DNA from: an uncultured Oscillospiraceae bacterium | Lineage (GTDB): Bacteria > Bacillota > Clostridia > Oscillospirales > Oscillospiraceae | Assembly: GCA_934597535.1 (NCBI GenBank) | Contig: CAKTRT010000004.1 | Location: forward strand, 1-63,583 | Direction of reading: 5' to 3' | Length of the DNA: 63,583 bases | Part shown: positions 39,365 to 47,643 of the stretch, piece by piece | Layout: every line of letters starts with the position of its first letter | How positions within the stretch are numbered: position 1 is the stretch's first letter | Notes under the pieces: generated by a model | Told to the model about the DNA's origin: nothing | Databases searched by the model: none | The model's input: only the letters and a program-made list of their open reading frames with translations | Made by a program: the position numbers and the translations under genes

Positions 39365-41638
39365 TCAGATCATCGCAGCAGTGCTCCAAGCGGCGCGGTT
39401 GCCGGTGAGCAGGTTGCCGGCCTGAAGAGAATCGCCGATGTTGTAGATCTCGGGAGCGATGCGCTCTTCGATGGCCTTGTAGTAGGGATCCTGATTGGCG
39501 GCGCGGCCCATGCACAGCACCACGAGGTCGGCGGGCAGGCTTTCGATCAGGCTCTCGGGCCCCATCTTGGGCGCAAGTGGGTTGTCGATATTCTTGGGGA
39601 TCACGGGCGTCCAGGTGCAGTAGGGGTCGGGCACGCCCTTGGAGATGTTGCGCTCGATCTTAACGGAATTGTCGCCGCCGAAGCCGACGACCTTCGAGCA
39701 GTTGATGAGCTTGCCGCCGACCTTTTCAAAGTAGTGGATCAGGTGGCCGCGGTTGGCGGTGCAGGCGCCGTCCATCATGTACTTGAGCATTTCCACAACG
39801 GTCACGTCGCAGCCGTGCTCATATTCCAGCCAGTAGGCGGTCTCCATGCCGACGCTGCCGCCGCCGATGACAACGACCTTCTTCGCATCGCCCAGCTTTT
39901 CGGGGTGGTTGAGCAGATCAACGCCGTCCACAGTCTTGGCGTCCTGAATGCCGGGAATGGGCGGGAGCTTGTCGCTGCCCTGCGCACCGACGGCAAAGAC
40001 GATCACGTCAAAGCCTTCGGACTTGAGAAAATCGTTGTCTGCGGGCTTGTTCAGATGCACGGCGATGTCTTCGGCCTTTTCGACCTGCGCGATGAGCCAC
40101 TGCGTGTAGTTCATCATGTCGAATTTGACCAGCGGCTTGGAGGCGGGCCAGAGCTTGCCGCCGAGCCTGTCGGATTTTTCAAAGATCTCGACCTTGTGAC
40201 CGCGTCTGGCGGCGACGAGGGCAAAGTTCATGCCGGCGCTGCCGCCGCCGACAACGGCGACACGCTTGACCTTTTCCGCCTTCGGGAACTCCTTGGGCAT
40301 GACATCCTCAAAGCCGGTGCGCGGATTGACGGCGCACTGGGGATGGCCGCCTTCGACAAATTCGTTGACGCAGCCTTCCTGACAGCCGATGCACGGGCGG
40401 ATATCCTCGACCTTGCCGGCATAAGCCTTGTTGCACCAGTCGGGATCAGCCAGCACGGGGCGGCCGAGCATGACCATGTCGCACTTGCCGTCGCGCAGCG
40501 CCTTTTCTGCAAGGTCGGGGTAGCCGAGCTTGCCGACGGCGACGACGGGGATCTCCACACCGACATTGGACTTTACGCCGCGGGCGGCAAAGTATTCCTT
40601 GGCGACCTTGGAGATATCGAGGAAGCAGCCCGCGGGCATACCGGCGGGCGGGTGCGGCAGCCACCAGTTGTCATAGCAGCCGAGGTCAACGTCAAACATA
40701 TCGACGCCGGCCCTGACGAGGTTTTCCATGTAATCCAGCGTATCGGCAACGCTGCGGCCGTTCTGGAAGTTTCTGAGGCTCTTGACTTTGTCCATGCGCT
40801 CACCGTAGGTCTCGTTGAGGGCAAGGGAGAGATCGATGCGGTACATAATGGGGAAGTAGGGGCCGACACGCCTGCGGATCTGCTTGATGAGGTCAATGCC
40901 GAAGCGCTGCCAGTCGGCATACTTGCCGGCCTTGCGGCGGTTGAAGGCAGGGGAGGTCAGCTGGTCGAGCAGGTAGCCCTCGTGGCCGTGCAGGTACACG
41001 CCGTCCATGCCCATGACCTTGGCGTCCAGTGCGGCCTGACCGGCGTTGCGGATGATCTTGTCGCATTCAAAGTCGAGCAGCGGGCGGCAGGGGATCTCGG
41101 GCAGGTAGAAGTTGGGGTTGATCGAGGCGGAAACGGGCAGCTGATATTTGTTGAGCAGACACGTGGGCGCGCCGACGCGGCCAAGACCCGGCGTGAGCTG
41201 GATGAAGATGCGGCTGCCGCGGGCATGCACGCCCTGAGCAAGATCGCGCCAGCCCATATGGTTGGTGCGCGTGCCGTCGATGCGGGGGAAGTAGGAGAAG
41301 TTGCCCTTTTCGGTGACAGTGGAGTCAATGTGATGGCTGATGGGGATGAGACCCGTTGTCAGAAGGCCGACGCCGCCCTCGGCGCGGGCGAAGAAATATT
41401 GGAGCATCTTATCGTTGGGACGGCCGGTCTCTTCGGCCATCTGGCAGTTGCCCATCGGCGCCATGACAAGGCGGTTCTTCACCTTGAGTCTGTTGATCCG
41501 GATGGGGGAGAAGAGCTTATCGTAGGGGTACAGCTCCTGCGTCATGCGCGCTGCGCCGCCGGCGCAGTTGCCGGGATTGGTCTGGAACCAGTTGCCGTAG
41601 CTGTCGATCAACTGTTGTACCAATGCGTCAGTTTTCAT
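39365..41638 (-). CDS. Old-yellow-enzyme family NADH:flavin oxidoreductase (2,4-dienoyl-CoA reductase/enoate reductase type)
   Basis: The 757-aa protein has an FMN TIM barrel (about 45-420: V-M-A-P-M-G-N-C, H-G-H-E-G-Y-L-L-D-Q, M-V-M-L-G-R-P), a [4Fe-4S] motif (C-I-G-C-x3-C, then C-A-V-N-P) and two Rossmann parts with G-G-G-S-A-G-M and G-G-G-S-V-G-M for FAD and NAD(P)H. Such enzymes reduce C=C bonds in enoates and enoyl-CoA. It is about 80-100 residues longer than the usual 640-680. The ATG at 41638 is preferred over 41716. It is divergent from a 2-hydroxyacyl-CoA dehydratase operon, so reduction of the enoyl product made there is a sensible inference. Confidence 0.85.
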   Translation of the reverse strand: MKTDALVQQLIDSYGNWFQTNPGNCAGGAARMTQELYPYDKLFSPIRINRLKVKNRLVMAPMGNCQMAEETGRPNDKMLQYFFARAEGGVGLLTTGLIPISHHIDSTVTEKGNFSYFPRIDGTRTNHMGWRDLAQGVHARGSRIFIQLTPGLGRVGAPTCLLNKYQLPVSASINPNFYLPEIPCRPLLDFECDKIIRNAGQAALDAKVMGMDGVYLHGHEGYLLDQLTSPAFNRRKAGKYADWQRFGIDLIKQIRRRVGPYFPIMYRIDLSLALNETYGERMDKVKSLRNFQNGRSVADTLDYMENLVRAGVDMFDVDLGCYDNWWLPHPPAGMPAGCFLDISKVAKEYFAARGVKSNVGVEIPVVAVGKLGYPDLAEKALRDGKCDMVMLGRPVLADPDWCNKAYAGKVEDIRPCIGCQEGCVNEFVEGGHPQCAVNPRTGFEDVMPKEFPKAEKVKRVAVVGGGSAGMNFALVAARRGHKVEIFEKSDRLGGKLWPASKPLVKFDMMNYTQWLIAQVEKAEDIAVHLNKPADNDFLKSEGFDVIVFAVGAQGSDKLPPIPGIQDAKTVDGVDLLNHPEKLGDAKKVVVIGGGSVGMETAYWLEYEHGCDVTVVEMLKYMMDGACTANRGHLIHYFEKVGGKLINCSKVVGFGGDNSVKIERNISKGVPDPYCTWTPVIPKNIDNPLAPKMGPESLIESLPADLVVLCMGRAANQDPYYKAIEERIAPEIYNIGDSLQAGNLLTGNRAAWSTAAMI

Positions 41639-41728
41639 GTGGGGATCTTCCTCGCTTCCTAAAAAAGTAATCAGAACATCATGGCATGATTCAAAATGAG
41701 CAGGGGATTCCTGCATAATGCTTGATAC

Positions 41729-41757
41729 AGTTTACCATAGCGCAGCGGAAGAATCAA
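41729..41757 (-). promoter_or_regulatory. Promoter of the old-yellow-enzyme gene
   Basis: On the minus strand TTGATT (41757-41752), 17 nt, TAAACT (41734-41729). It is divergent from the promoter at 41810. Confidence 0.65.
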
Positions 41758-41809
41758 CAAAAAAATTAGCGAGCAAAGCGAAAAATTCGAGCAAAATGTC
41801 AAATAATCG

Positions 41810-41838
41810 TTGTAAAAGCAAAAGAGCTGTGGTAAAAT
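41810..41838 (+). promoter_or_regulatory. Promoter of the dehydratase operon
   Basis: TTGTAA (41810-41815), 17 nt, TAAAAT (41833-41838), about 50 bp before the CooC-like gene. The two back-to-back promoters, 52 bp apart, could share a regulator. Confidence 0.7.
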
Positions 41839-41888
41839 ACAAGTTATGAACAAATTGTGAAAATGCAGGAAAGGAAGGAATGCGATTC

Positions 41889-42641
41889 ATGTCAGCGCGG
41901 GCAAAGATCATTGCGCTTGCCGGAAAGGGCGGCGTGGGGAAAACGTCGGTCTCGGCGGCGATCGTGCGCCTTCTGGCCGGGCGGTATCCGGATGCGCGCA
42001 TCCTTGCCATCGATGCCGACCCTGCCGTCGGCCTTGCGACGGCGCTGGGGGTGGAGGTGCGCGAGACACTGGACGATATCCGCAAGTCCATGGCCGCCTC
42101 TTCTACAAAAACGCAGACGGACGAGCTGCTGAGCGAGGCGCGATTCCGCCTGTTCGATGCGATGTGCGAAACGCGGGGCTTTGCCTTTCTTGCCATCGGC
42201 CGGCCAGAAGCGGCAGGCTGCTACTGCACGGTCAACGGCTATCTGAAAGAGGTCATCTCCCTTCTGGCGGGGGAGTTTGACTATGTCGTTATCGACGGCG
42301 AGGCGGGGATCGAGCAGATCAACCGCCGTGTGATGGAAAGGGTAACGCATCTGCTGCTGGTGACGGACCAGAGCCGCAAGGGCTATCAGGTCGTCGGCAC
42401 GATCAAGAAGGTCGCCGATGCACTGGTGATGTATGAGCAGTGCGGCGTGATCATCAACCGCGCGACGCGGCCTGAGCTCGTTACAGACCCTGAGATCGCG
42501 GGCGCGCCGGTGCTGGCTGTGATCGGCGCGGACGCGCAGCAGGCGAAAAACGATGTGCAGGGCAGGAGCGTGTTTGACCTGCCGGAGGGTTCCGAGGTTA
42601 TCAAAGGAGCGCTGGAGGCGCTCTCAAAGATAAAGCTTTGA
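41889..42641 (+). CDS. CooC-type ATPase (nickel/metal cluster maturation)
   Basis: The 250-aa protein is a MinD/ParA-type P-loop ATPase: deviant Walker A G-K-G-G-V-G-K-T-S at residue 12, D-A-D-P near 43, and V-I-D-G-E-A-G. It has the C-Y-C motif at 111-113, at the same place as the C-x-C nickel-binding motif of CooC (112-114). CooC proteins insert Ni into CO dehydrogenase or acetyl-CoA synthase. I chose ATG 41889 because the ATG at 41880 is only a base or two from the AAGGAAGG site. An ACS-like protein is encoded at the end of the same operon. Confidence 0.83.
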   Translation: MSARAKIIALAGKGGVGKTSVSAAIVRLLAGRYPDARILAIDADPAVGLATALGVEVRETLDDIRKSMAASSTKTQTDELLSEARFRLFDAMCETRGFAFLAIGRPEAAGCYCTVNGYLKEVISLLAGEFDYVVIDGEAGIEQINRRVMERVTHLLLVTDQSRKGYQVVGTIKKVADALVMYEQCGVIINRATRPELVTDPEIAGAPVLAVIGADAQQAKNDVQGRSVFDLPEGSEVIKGALEALSKIKL

Positions 42642-42700
42642 GGCGGCGCGGCGCGCTTTCTCGGGCAAAGGAAGAAAGAATATGAAAAGAGGTGTACCAT

Positions 42701-43897
42701 TTGAAGGATCTCAAGCATCTGATCTACTTTGAACAGCTCCTCGACGAAGCGAACAACGAACTGGTACAGCAGGCAAAGGCGGAGGGCAAGCTCGCCATCG
42801 GCTATACCTGTTTCCACATCCCCGAGGTGCTGCTCAATCTGGACAACTGTTTTTCTGTGCGCCTGCGCGCACCGAGGACCGGTTCAATCGACATGGCGAC
42901 CTACTACATGTCGAACTACACCTGCGAGTTTGCCCGTGCGCTGCTCGAGCGCGGCATGGAAGGCGGCTACAACTTCCTCGACGGTCTCGCCGGCGTAGAT
43001 GCCTGTTCGATGATGAACCGCTTTTATGAACACTTTGAGATACTCAAGCTCAACGAGAAGCCGAATTTCTTCGTTACGCACACCGACATGCCCTTCAAGG
43101 TGGAAGATTACACCATCCGCCAGTATGTCAGGCAGATGCGCATCAGGCTTCTCGACGTGATGGAAAAGAGCTATGGGATCGACACCTCCGACGCGGCCAT
43201 CCGCAAGGCGGTGGAGGAGCACAATGAGGTCTGCCGCATCATCAGTGAGATCGGCGAGATACGCAAGCTGGACAATCCGCCTATCACGGGCTACGAGTTC
43301 CATGTGCTCAACCTTGTGACCTACTGCTGCCCGAAATATCTGATCCTGCCCAAGCTGCGCGAAACGCTGGAGGAGATCAAAAAGCGCGAGGTGGACGAAA
43401 AGCCGTGGTACCGCGCCCGCGTATCCATCGTCGGCAGCGAGATCGACGATCCGAGCCTGACGAAGATGATCGAGGAGGTCGGCGCGTTCGTCGTGTCTGA
43501 CCGTTACTGCTTCGGCTCCACGCCGGGGCGCGAGGTCATCGAGCTGAACGACGAGGAGGATGCGCTTACGCAGATCTGCCGCCACTGTATGCAGGTCTCC
43601 GAATGCGCGCGCTATATCGCCGACGATAAGGTCGCCCAGCGCCGCGCGACGGCGGACCGCCTTGCCCGCGAGTTCCGCGCCGACGGCATTATTTACGAGC
43701 AGATGAAGTTCTGCGATTACTGGGGCTTCGAGCGCGCGCTCGTCAGCCACATCATGAACGAGGAAATGGGATGGCCGGTGCTGTCGATCGACAGGCCCTA
43801 CAACGCCCGTTCCTCCGGTCAGCTCCGCACGCGCTTCCAGGCGTTCGTGGAGTCGCTGGAGATCAAACGCATCCAGAAAGAGGGAGGGAAGCGGTAA
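42701..43897 (+). CDS. 2-hydroxyacyl-CoA dehydratase family subunit (about 400 aa)
   Basis: The 398-aa protein has features of the HgdA/HgdB/FldBC family: an early Cys in G-Y-T-C-F-H-I-P-E (residue about 35), a second in V-D-A-C-S-M-M-N-R (about 105), T-H-T-D-M-P-F-K, and a third around Y-C-C-P-K. These cysteines would hold a [4Fe-4S] cluster. Dehydratases of this type remove water from 2-hydroxyacyl-CoA through a ketyl radical. The TTG at 42701 is chosen because AGAGGTG ends 6 nt before it; a GTG at 42692 gives three more residues. The stop overlaps the next start (TAATG). Confidence 0.82.
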   Translation: MKDLKHLIYFEQLLDEANNELVQQAKAEGKLAIGYTCFHIPEVLLNLDNCFSVRLRAPRTGSIDMATYYMSNYTCEFARALLERGMEGGYNFLDGLAGVDACSMMNRFYEHFEILKLNEKPNFFVTHTDMPFKVEDYTIRQYVRQMRIRLLDVMEKSYGIDTSDAAIRKAVEEHNEVCRIISEIGEIRKLDNPPITGYEFHVLNLVTYCCPKYLILPKLRETLEEIKKREVDEKPWYRARVSIVGSEIDDPSLTKMIEEVGAFVVSDRYCFGSTPGREVIELNDEEDALTQICRHCMQVSECARYIADDKVAQRRATADRLAREFRADGIIYEQMKFCDYWGFERALVSHIMNEEMGWPVLSIDRPYNARSSGQLRTRFQAFVESLEIKRIQKEGGKR

Positions 43898-45681
43898 TGG
43901 CAAAGCAGAAATATCCCAACCCCGCGATTTGGCGCCATAAGGACAATATGGACTGGAAGGCGCAGGGCGAAAACCTCAAGGAGGTCGCCTCCATCGCCGT
44001 CGATCTCTTTAAGGAGACCGACTGGGCCGCCTTCAAGGCGCGCCAGCTCAATAATCTGAAGGATACCGGCGCGCGCCTGCGCAGCGAGGCGAAGGCAATC
44101 GCGGGGATGAGCAATGCCGAGCGCTGGGATCTGCTCGTCAACGGCGAAAAGCAGCTTGGCAAGCTCTACCGCAGCGGCGCGATGGCGACGGTGCGCCGCG
44201 AATGGCGCGGCGTCGGCTCCACGGCGATGGACTTCTATTACTGGTGCAGGATGTGGGGGATGCTGCTGGCAACATTTTCAAAGGATCTCATCCCCGCGCT
44301 CAACAGCGTGCTTTATTACCGCTGGATGATGTCCTACCTGTGCTGCGTGGGCTTCCTCGATAAAAACACGCTTGGCCAGCGCGGCAGCGCGCTGCGCATG
44401 AGCCACCTTATGATCTACGATATCTTCCGCTATGTTGCTGAGAATCTGGTCATCATGGCCAAGTGCGACCGCAAGAACGGCAGCAGTGAGAGCCTGAACA
44501 AGAAGGTCGTCCTCTTCGACGAGATGACCATGGGCCAGATCATGGCCGGGTTCCCCGACCTTGTCGGCGTGCCTTACCAGCTTTTCCCGGTCTTTCTTGT
44601 GTCCGAGATCGACCAGCTCACCTGCGTGCCCTATATCGATGCGGTCGAGTCCTTCGGCCTGCCTGCCGATACCTGCCCCGTTCCCTCGAGCGAGTGCGGC
44701 GCGCTGGTGCTCGACGCGCTGCCCCACATGGGCAAGTGCTTTATCTCGTCCTCCATGCCGTGCGACGGCTCGACGATGGCATCGGAGTATATGTCCCGCC
44801 GCTTCCCTAAGCTGCCGGTCTTCCACCTCACGTTCCCTGTGCGCTATGAGTACGAGGAGACCGTGCCCGACGCGGCCGAGGATATCAGGCACTGTATCAA
44901 ATTTATCGAGGAGCAGACCGGCGCGAAGTGGAACTGGGAGGCTTACTTTGCCGCCATGAAGCGCTTCAACCGTGAGACGAGCTTCGAGCTGCAGAAGTGG
45001 GAGGTCAACCAGACCCGTTATCCGCAGATCATCGGCCCGGCCTACGAGCTGTTCCGCAAGTGGAACTACGAGATGGACGGCGGCAGCGACCCGCGCGTGA
45101 TGAAGACCTTCGAGAAGGTCAACAAGATCATGCTCAAGGCCTATGAGAAGAAGGAAGAGGCATGGCGCGGCAAGATGAAGTACCGCGGTATCGTCTGGTC
45201 CTGCCCGGCGCACTATTATGCCAACTTCTCCAACTGGATCGCCAACTGCTGGGGCGTTGACATCCTTGTCGAGATGGAGAGCCTCAACTTCACCCGCCCG
45301 CTCGAGACCGAGGATCAGGGCAGGGCGCTCGAGGATCTTGCCCGCCTGTATGAGCGCATGGTCATGCGCCGCCACACCAACGGCGGATATCAGAACGTTG
45401 TCAACGAGCTGTGGCGCCAGTGCGAGATCTGGAACGTTGACCTTATCATCATGTATCAAAACGTCGCCTGCAAGAATATGGCCACGCTTCAGGGTATTCT
45501 TGATGAGCAGGCGCGCCAGAAGGGCTACCATATGATCTGGATCGAGCACGATCTGATGGATCCGCGTACCGTGTCCCGCAAGACCATGCGCGGCAAGGTC
45601 AACGAATACATGCGCACCGTCATGAAGGCGGAGCCGGTCGATCCGACGCTCGTCGAGTTTGACGATGAAAACGCAATGTGA
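43897..45681 (+). CDS. 2-hydroxyacyl-CoA dehydratase family subunit with long N-terminal extension
   Basis: The 594-aa protein matches the dehydratase B-subunit type in its latter 420 residues (P-S-S-E-C-G-A near 268, S-S-S-M-P-C-D-G near 288, W-S-C-P-A-H-Y-Y near 433, Y-Q-N-V-A-C-K-N near 525). It has about 170 extra residues at the N-terminus, rich in charged and aromatic residues. Known B subunits are about 370-430 residues. It is translationally coupled to the 398-aa subunit. The substrate cannot be read from sequence. Confidence 0.8.
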   Translation: MAKQKYPNPAIWRHKDNMDWKAQGENLKEVASIAVDLFKETDWAAFKARQLNNLKDTGARLRSEAKAIAGMSNAERWDLLVNGEKQLGKLYRSGAMATVRREWRGVGSTAMDFYYWCRMWGMLLATFSKDLIPALNSVLYYRWMMSYLCCVGFLDKNTLGQRGSALRMSHLMIYDIFRYVAENLVIMAKCDRKNGSSESLNKKVVLFDEMTMGQIMAGFPDLVGVPYQLFPVFLVSEIDQLTCVPYIDAVESFGLPADTCPVPSSECGALVLDALPHMGKCFISSSMPCDGSTMASEYMSRRFPKLPVFHLTFPVRYEYEETVPDAAEDIRHCIKFIEEQTGAKWNWEAYFAAMKRFNRETSFELQKWEVNQTRYPQIIGPAYELFRKWNYEMDGGSDPRVMKTFEKVNKIMLKAYEKKEEAWRGKMKYRGIVWSCPAHYYANFSNWIANCWGVDILVEMESLNFTRPLETEDQGRALEDLARLYERMVMRRHTNGGYQNVVNELWRQCEIWNVDLIIMYQNVACKNMATLQGILDEQARQKGYHMIWIEHDLMDPRTVSRKTMRGKVNEYMRTVMKAEPVDPTLVEFDDENAM

Positions 45682-45725
45682 TTTTGAATCTATAATTTAT
45701 ACAATACATTTTGGGGGAAACAACT

Positions 45726-46520
45726 ATGAAGTATTTCGGCGGCTGTGACGTAGGCTCCACCTACACCAAGGCAGTGATCCTTGACGAGACCGGTAAGATC
45801 GTTGCCGACACCACCCTGCGCTCCAAGATCAACTCCGAGGTCAGCGCAACGCTGGCAATGGAGGAGGTCTGCAAGAAGGCGGGACTGAACGATTCCAAGG
45901 ATCTTGCGTACCTGATCGGCACCGGCTACGGCCGCAACAAGGTCCCGTTTGCCGATGAAAACATCTCCGAGATCTCCTGCCATGCCATGGGCGTGCACGT
46001 TACGAATCCCGATGTCAAGGCCATCATCGATATCGGCGGTCAGGATGTCAAGGGCATCTCCATCGACACCGACGGCACGGTCAGGAACTTTGCCATGAAC
46101 GACAAGTGCGCCGCCGGCACCGGCCGCTTTTACGAGGCCATGGCCCGCTCGTTCGAGATGACCCTGCCTGAGTTTTCCAAGCTTTCCCTGAACGCCAAGA
46201 ACGTTATTCCCATCACCGCCCAGTGCACCGTCTTCGCCGAGAGCGAGGTCATCACCCTCGTCGGCGAGGGCAAGCCCATGGACGAGATCGCGGCCGGCAT
46301 CCAGATGGCCGTCGCCAAGCGCTGCTTCGTCATGGCGAAGAAGGCCGGCGCGGTGGACGCCATCACGCTCACCGGCGGCTGCGCCAAGAACGACGGTCTC
46401 AAGCAGGCCATCGAGCGCGTGCTCAAGCTCAAGGTCGTCGAGCTGAAGACCGACCCGCAGCTCATGGGCGCGCTCGGCGCTGCTGAGTATGCCCGCCAGA
46501 AGGGGCTTGCCAAGGCCTGA
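45726..46520 (+). CDS. 2-hydroxyacyl-CoA dehydratase activator (BadF/HgdC-type ATPase)
   Basis: The 264-aa protein has the ASKHA ATPase fold: G-C-D-V-G-S-T-Y-T-K at the start, I-D-I-G-G-Q-D-V-K near 100, and the two cluster cysteines in D-K-C-A-A-G-T-G-R-F and I-T-A-Q-C-T-V-F-A-E-S-E. As a homodimer with one bridging [4Fe-4S] cluster it would inject one electron into the dehydratase at the cost of ATP. The ATG at 45726 has GGGGGA upstream. Confidence 0.93.
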   Translation: MKYFGGCDVGSTYTKAVILDETGKIVADTTLRSKINSEVSATLAMEEVCKKAGLNDSKDLAYLIGTGYGRNKVPFADENISEISCHAMGVHVTNPDVKAIIDIGGQDVKGISIDTDGTVRNFAMNDKCAAGTGRFYEAMARSFEMTLPEFSKLSLNAKNVIPITAQCTVFAESEVITLVGEGKPMDEIAAGIQMAVAKRCFVMAKKAGAVDAITLTGGCAKNDGLKQAIERVLKLKVVELKTDPQLMGALGAAEYARQKGLAKA

Positions 46521-46603
46521 AGCTGCCTGCGGCACAATCACTCATAGGAAAACTGCTTTGCGGCGCGCCGTTTTTTCAGGCGGCGTGCCGGATGGAGGAA
46601 AAA

Positions 46604-46771
46604 ATGGATAAGATTTTCAAGGTCATTCTCAAGCTCGCGTCGCTGCTGTCCGTGATCGTCGGCGTGCTGTTCGTCGTATACTTCTGGAACCTTGACCAGA
46701 AGCTGATGAGCTGGGTCTATATTCAGGTCAACCGCATCCACGACCGCAAGAACGTGGACATCAAATTCTGA
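46604..46771 (+). CDS. 55-aa single-helix membrane peptide
   Basis: A GGAGG site precedes ATG 46604. The peptide has a lysine-containing N-terminus, one membrane helix (about residues 7-25, rich in L, V, S and Y) and a charged C-terminus ending D-I-K-F. It stops 3 bp before the next gene, so it belongs to the operon. No family is recognised. It could tether a complex to the membrane. Confidence 0.62.
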   Translation: MDKIFKVILKLASLLSVIVGVLFVVYFWNLDQKLMSWVYIQVNRIHDRKNVDIKF

Positions 46772-46774
46772 CGG

Positions 46775-47500
46775 ATGGAGCTTTACAACGCATTGATCCG
46801 CGCGGCGCGCGCCATGATCGGCGGCGCGCCGGTCCGGCGGTGGGACTACCGCGAGGATGACGCATGGGCCGACAGCGGCGAGAGCGAGCTTGTCATGCTG
46901 CGCGACGCGGCGTTCGAGCTGGGCGGCTCCGGCAATCCGTCGGCAAACTTCACCTGCGCCACGAGCGATGAGCAACTTGTCCCGCGCGATGAGATCCTGC
47001 TCTACGGGAAGGATCTGCCGCAGATGACGGGGGACATCTCCTTTGCCCGCCTTGTCTTTCTGCAGGTGGACGAAGTCCTCGGCGAGGACGACGAGGCAAC
47101 GTTTCAGGCCATCCGCGACATGGAGTTCGTCAAGTACCACGTCTTTCCCAAGGGCTACATGGTGCGCATCTCCAGCGAGAGCAACCGCGAGCAGGTGCGC
47201 ATCAGCCGCGACGCGCTGCGCGGCGGCGTCAGCTTTCGCCGCATCGGCGCGAGCTACATCCGTGCCTATCACAAAAACCCGCACGTCAAGCGCGTGCAGA
47301 TCGTCTTTCTGACCGGCCACCCCGCCGTTGCCGAGCTGGCGCAGGCGGCGAAAAAGGTGGACGATATCACAAAGACGCTGACCCACATTCTGGAGGGGCT
47401 GCCGACCGACTGCGGCTCGTGCACGCTCAAGCCCATCTGCGACGAGGTCGAGGGCATGCGCGAGATGCACTTCGGCAAGGCGAAGCAGCAGAAGCAATGA
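46775..47500 (+). CDS. Protein resembling part of the acetyl-CoA synthase/CODH beta subunit (CdhC/AcsB-like)
   Basis: The 241-aa soluble protein has a central segment (F-R-R-I-G-A-S-Y-I-R-A-Y-H near 155 and V-Q-I-V-F-L-T near 175) similar by eye to the middle of CdhC/AcsB proteins. Its C-terminal cysteine cluster reads C-G-S-C-T-L-K-P-I-C-D-E-V-E-G. It lacks the C-G-C motif of the Ni-Ni-[4Fe-4S] A-cluster, so it should not be an acetyl-CoA synthase. Its company (CooC-type ATPase, dehydratase and activator) suggests a metal-cluster or CoA-ester role. The family link is moderate. Confidence 0.5.
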   Translation: MELYNALIRAARAMIGGAPVRRWDYREDDAWADSGESELVMLRDAAFELGGSGNPSANFTCATSDEQLVPRDEILLYGKDLPQMTGDISFARLVFLQVDEVLGEDDEATFQAIRDMEFVKYHVFPKGYMVRISSESNREQVRISRDALRGGVSFRRIGASYIRAYHKNPHVKRVQIVFLTGHPAVAELAQAAKKVDDITKTLTHILEGLPTDCGSCTLKPICDEVEGMREMHFGKAKQQKQ

Positions 47501-47510
47501 ACGGATAGGA

Positions 47511-47540
47511 AAAACGGAGTCCGTTGGGCTCCGTTTTTTT
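47511..47540 (+). terminator. Terminator of the dehydratase operon
   Basis: AAAACGGAG (47511-47519) pairs with CTCCGTTTT (47529-47537), followed by more T residues. Confidence 0.88.
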
Positions 47541-47643
47541 CCTGCCCGGCGGCGCTTGTGCCGCCGCAGAAAATATGGTAATATCATAATATTGATCGCG
47601 GGCGCTTTCGCCGTCCGTTCTTGTGATCTGGAGGAGCATGGCC

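Noticed and set aside
39365..41638. Reading the old yellow enzyme as BaiCD/BaiH of bile acid 7-dehydroxylation because a bile salt hydrolase is in the window
   Set aside because: No other bai genes are present, the distance to bsh is 35 kb, and the immediate partners are 2-hydroxyacyl-CoA dehydratase genes.
39734..41662. 642-codon plus-strand frame opposite the old yellow enzyme
   Set aside because: The minus strand has FMN, Fe-S and Rossmann motifs; the plus-strand frame has none.
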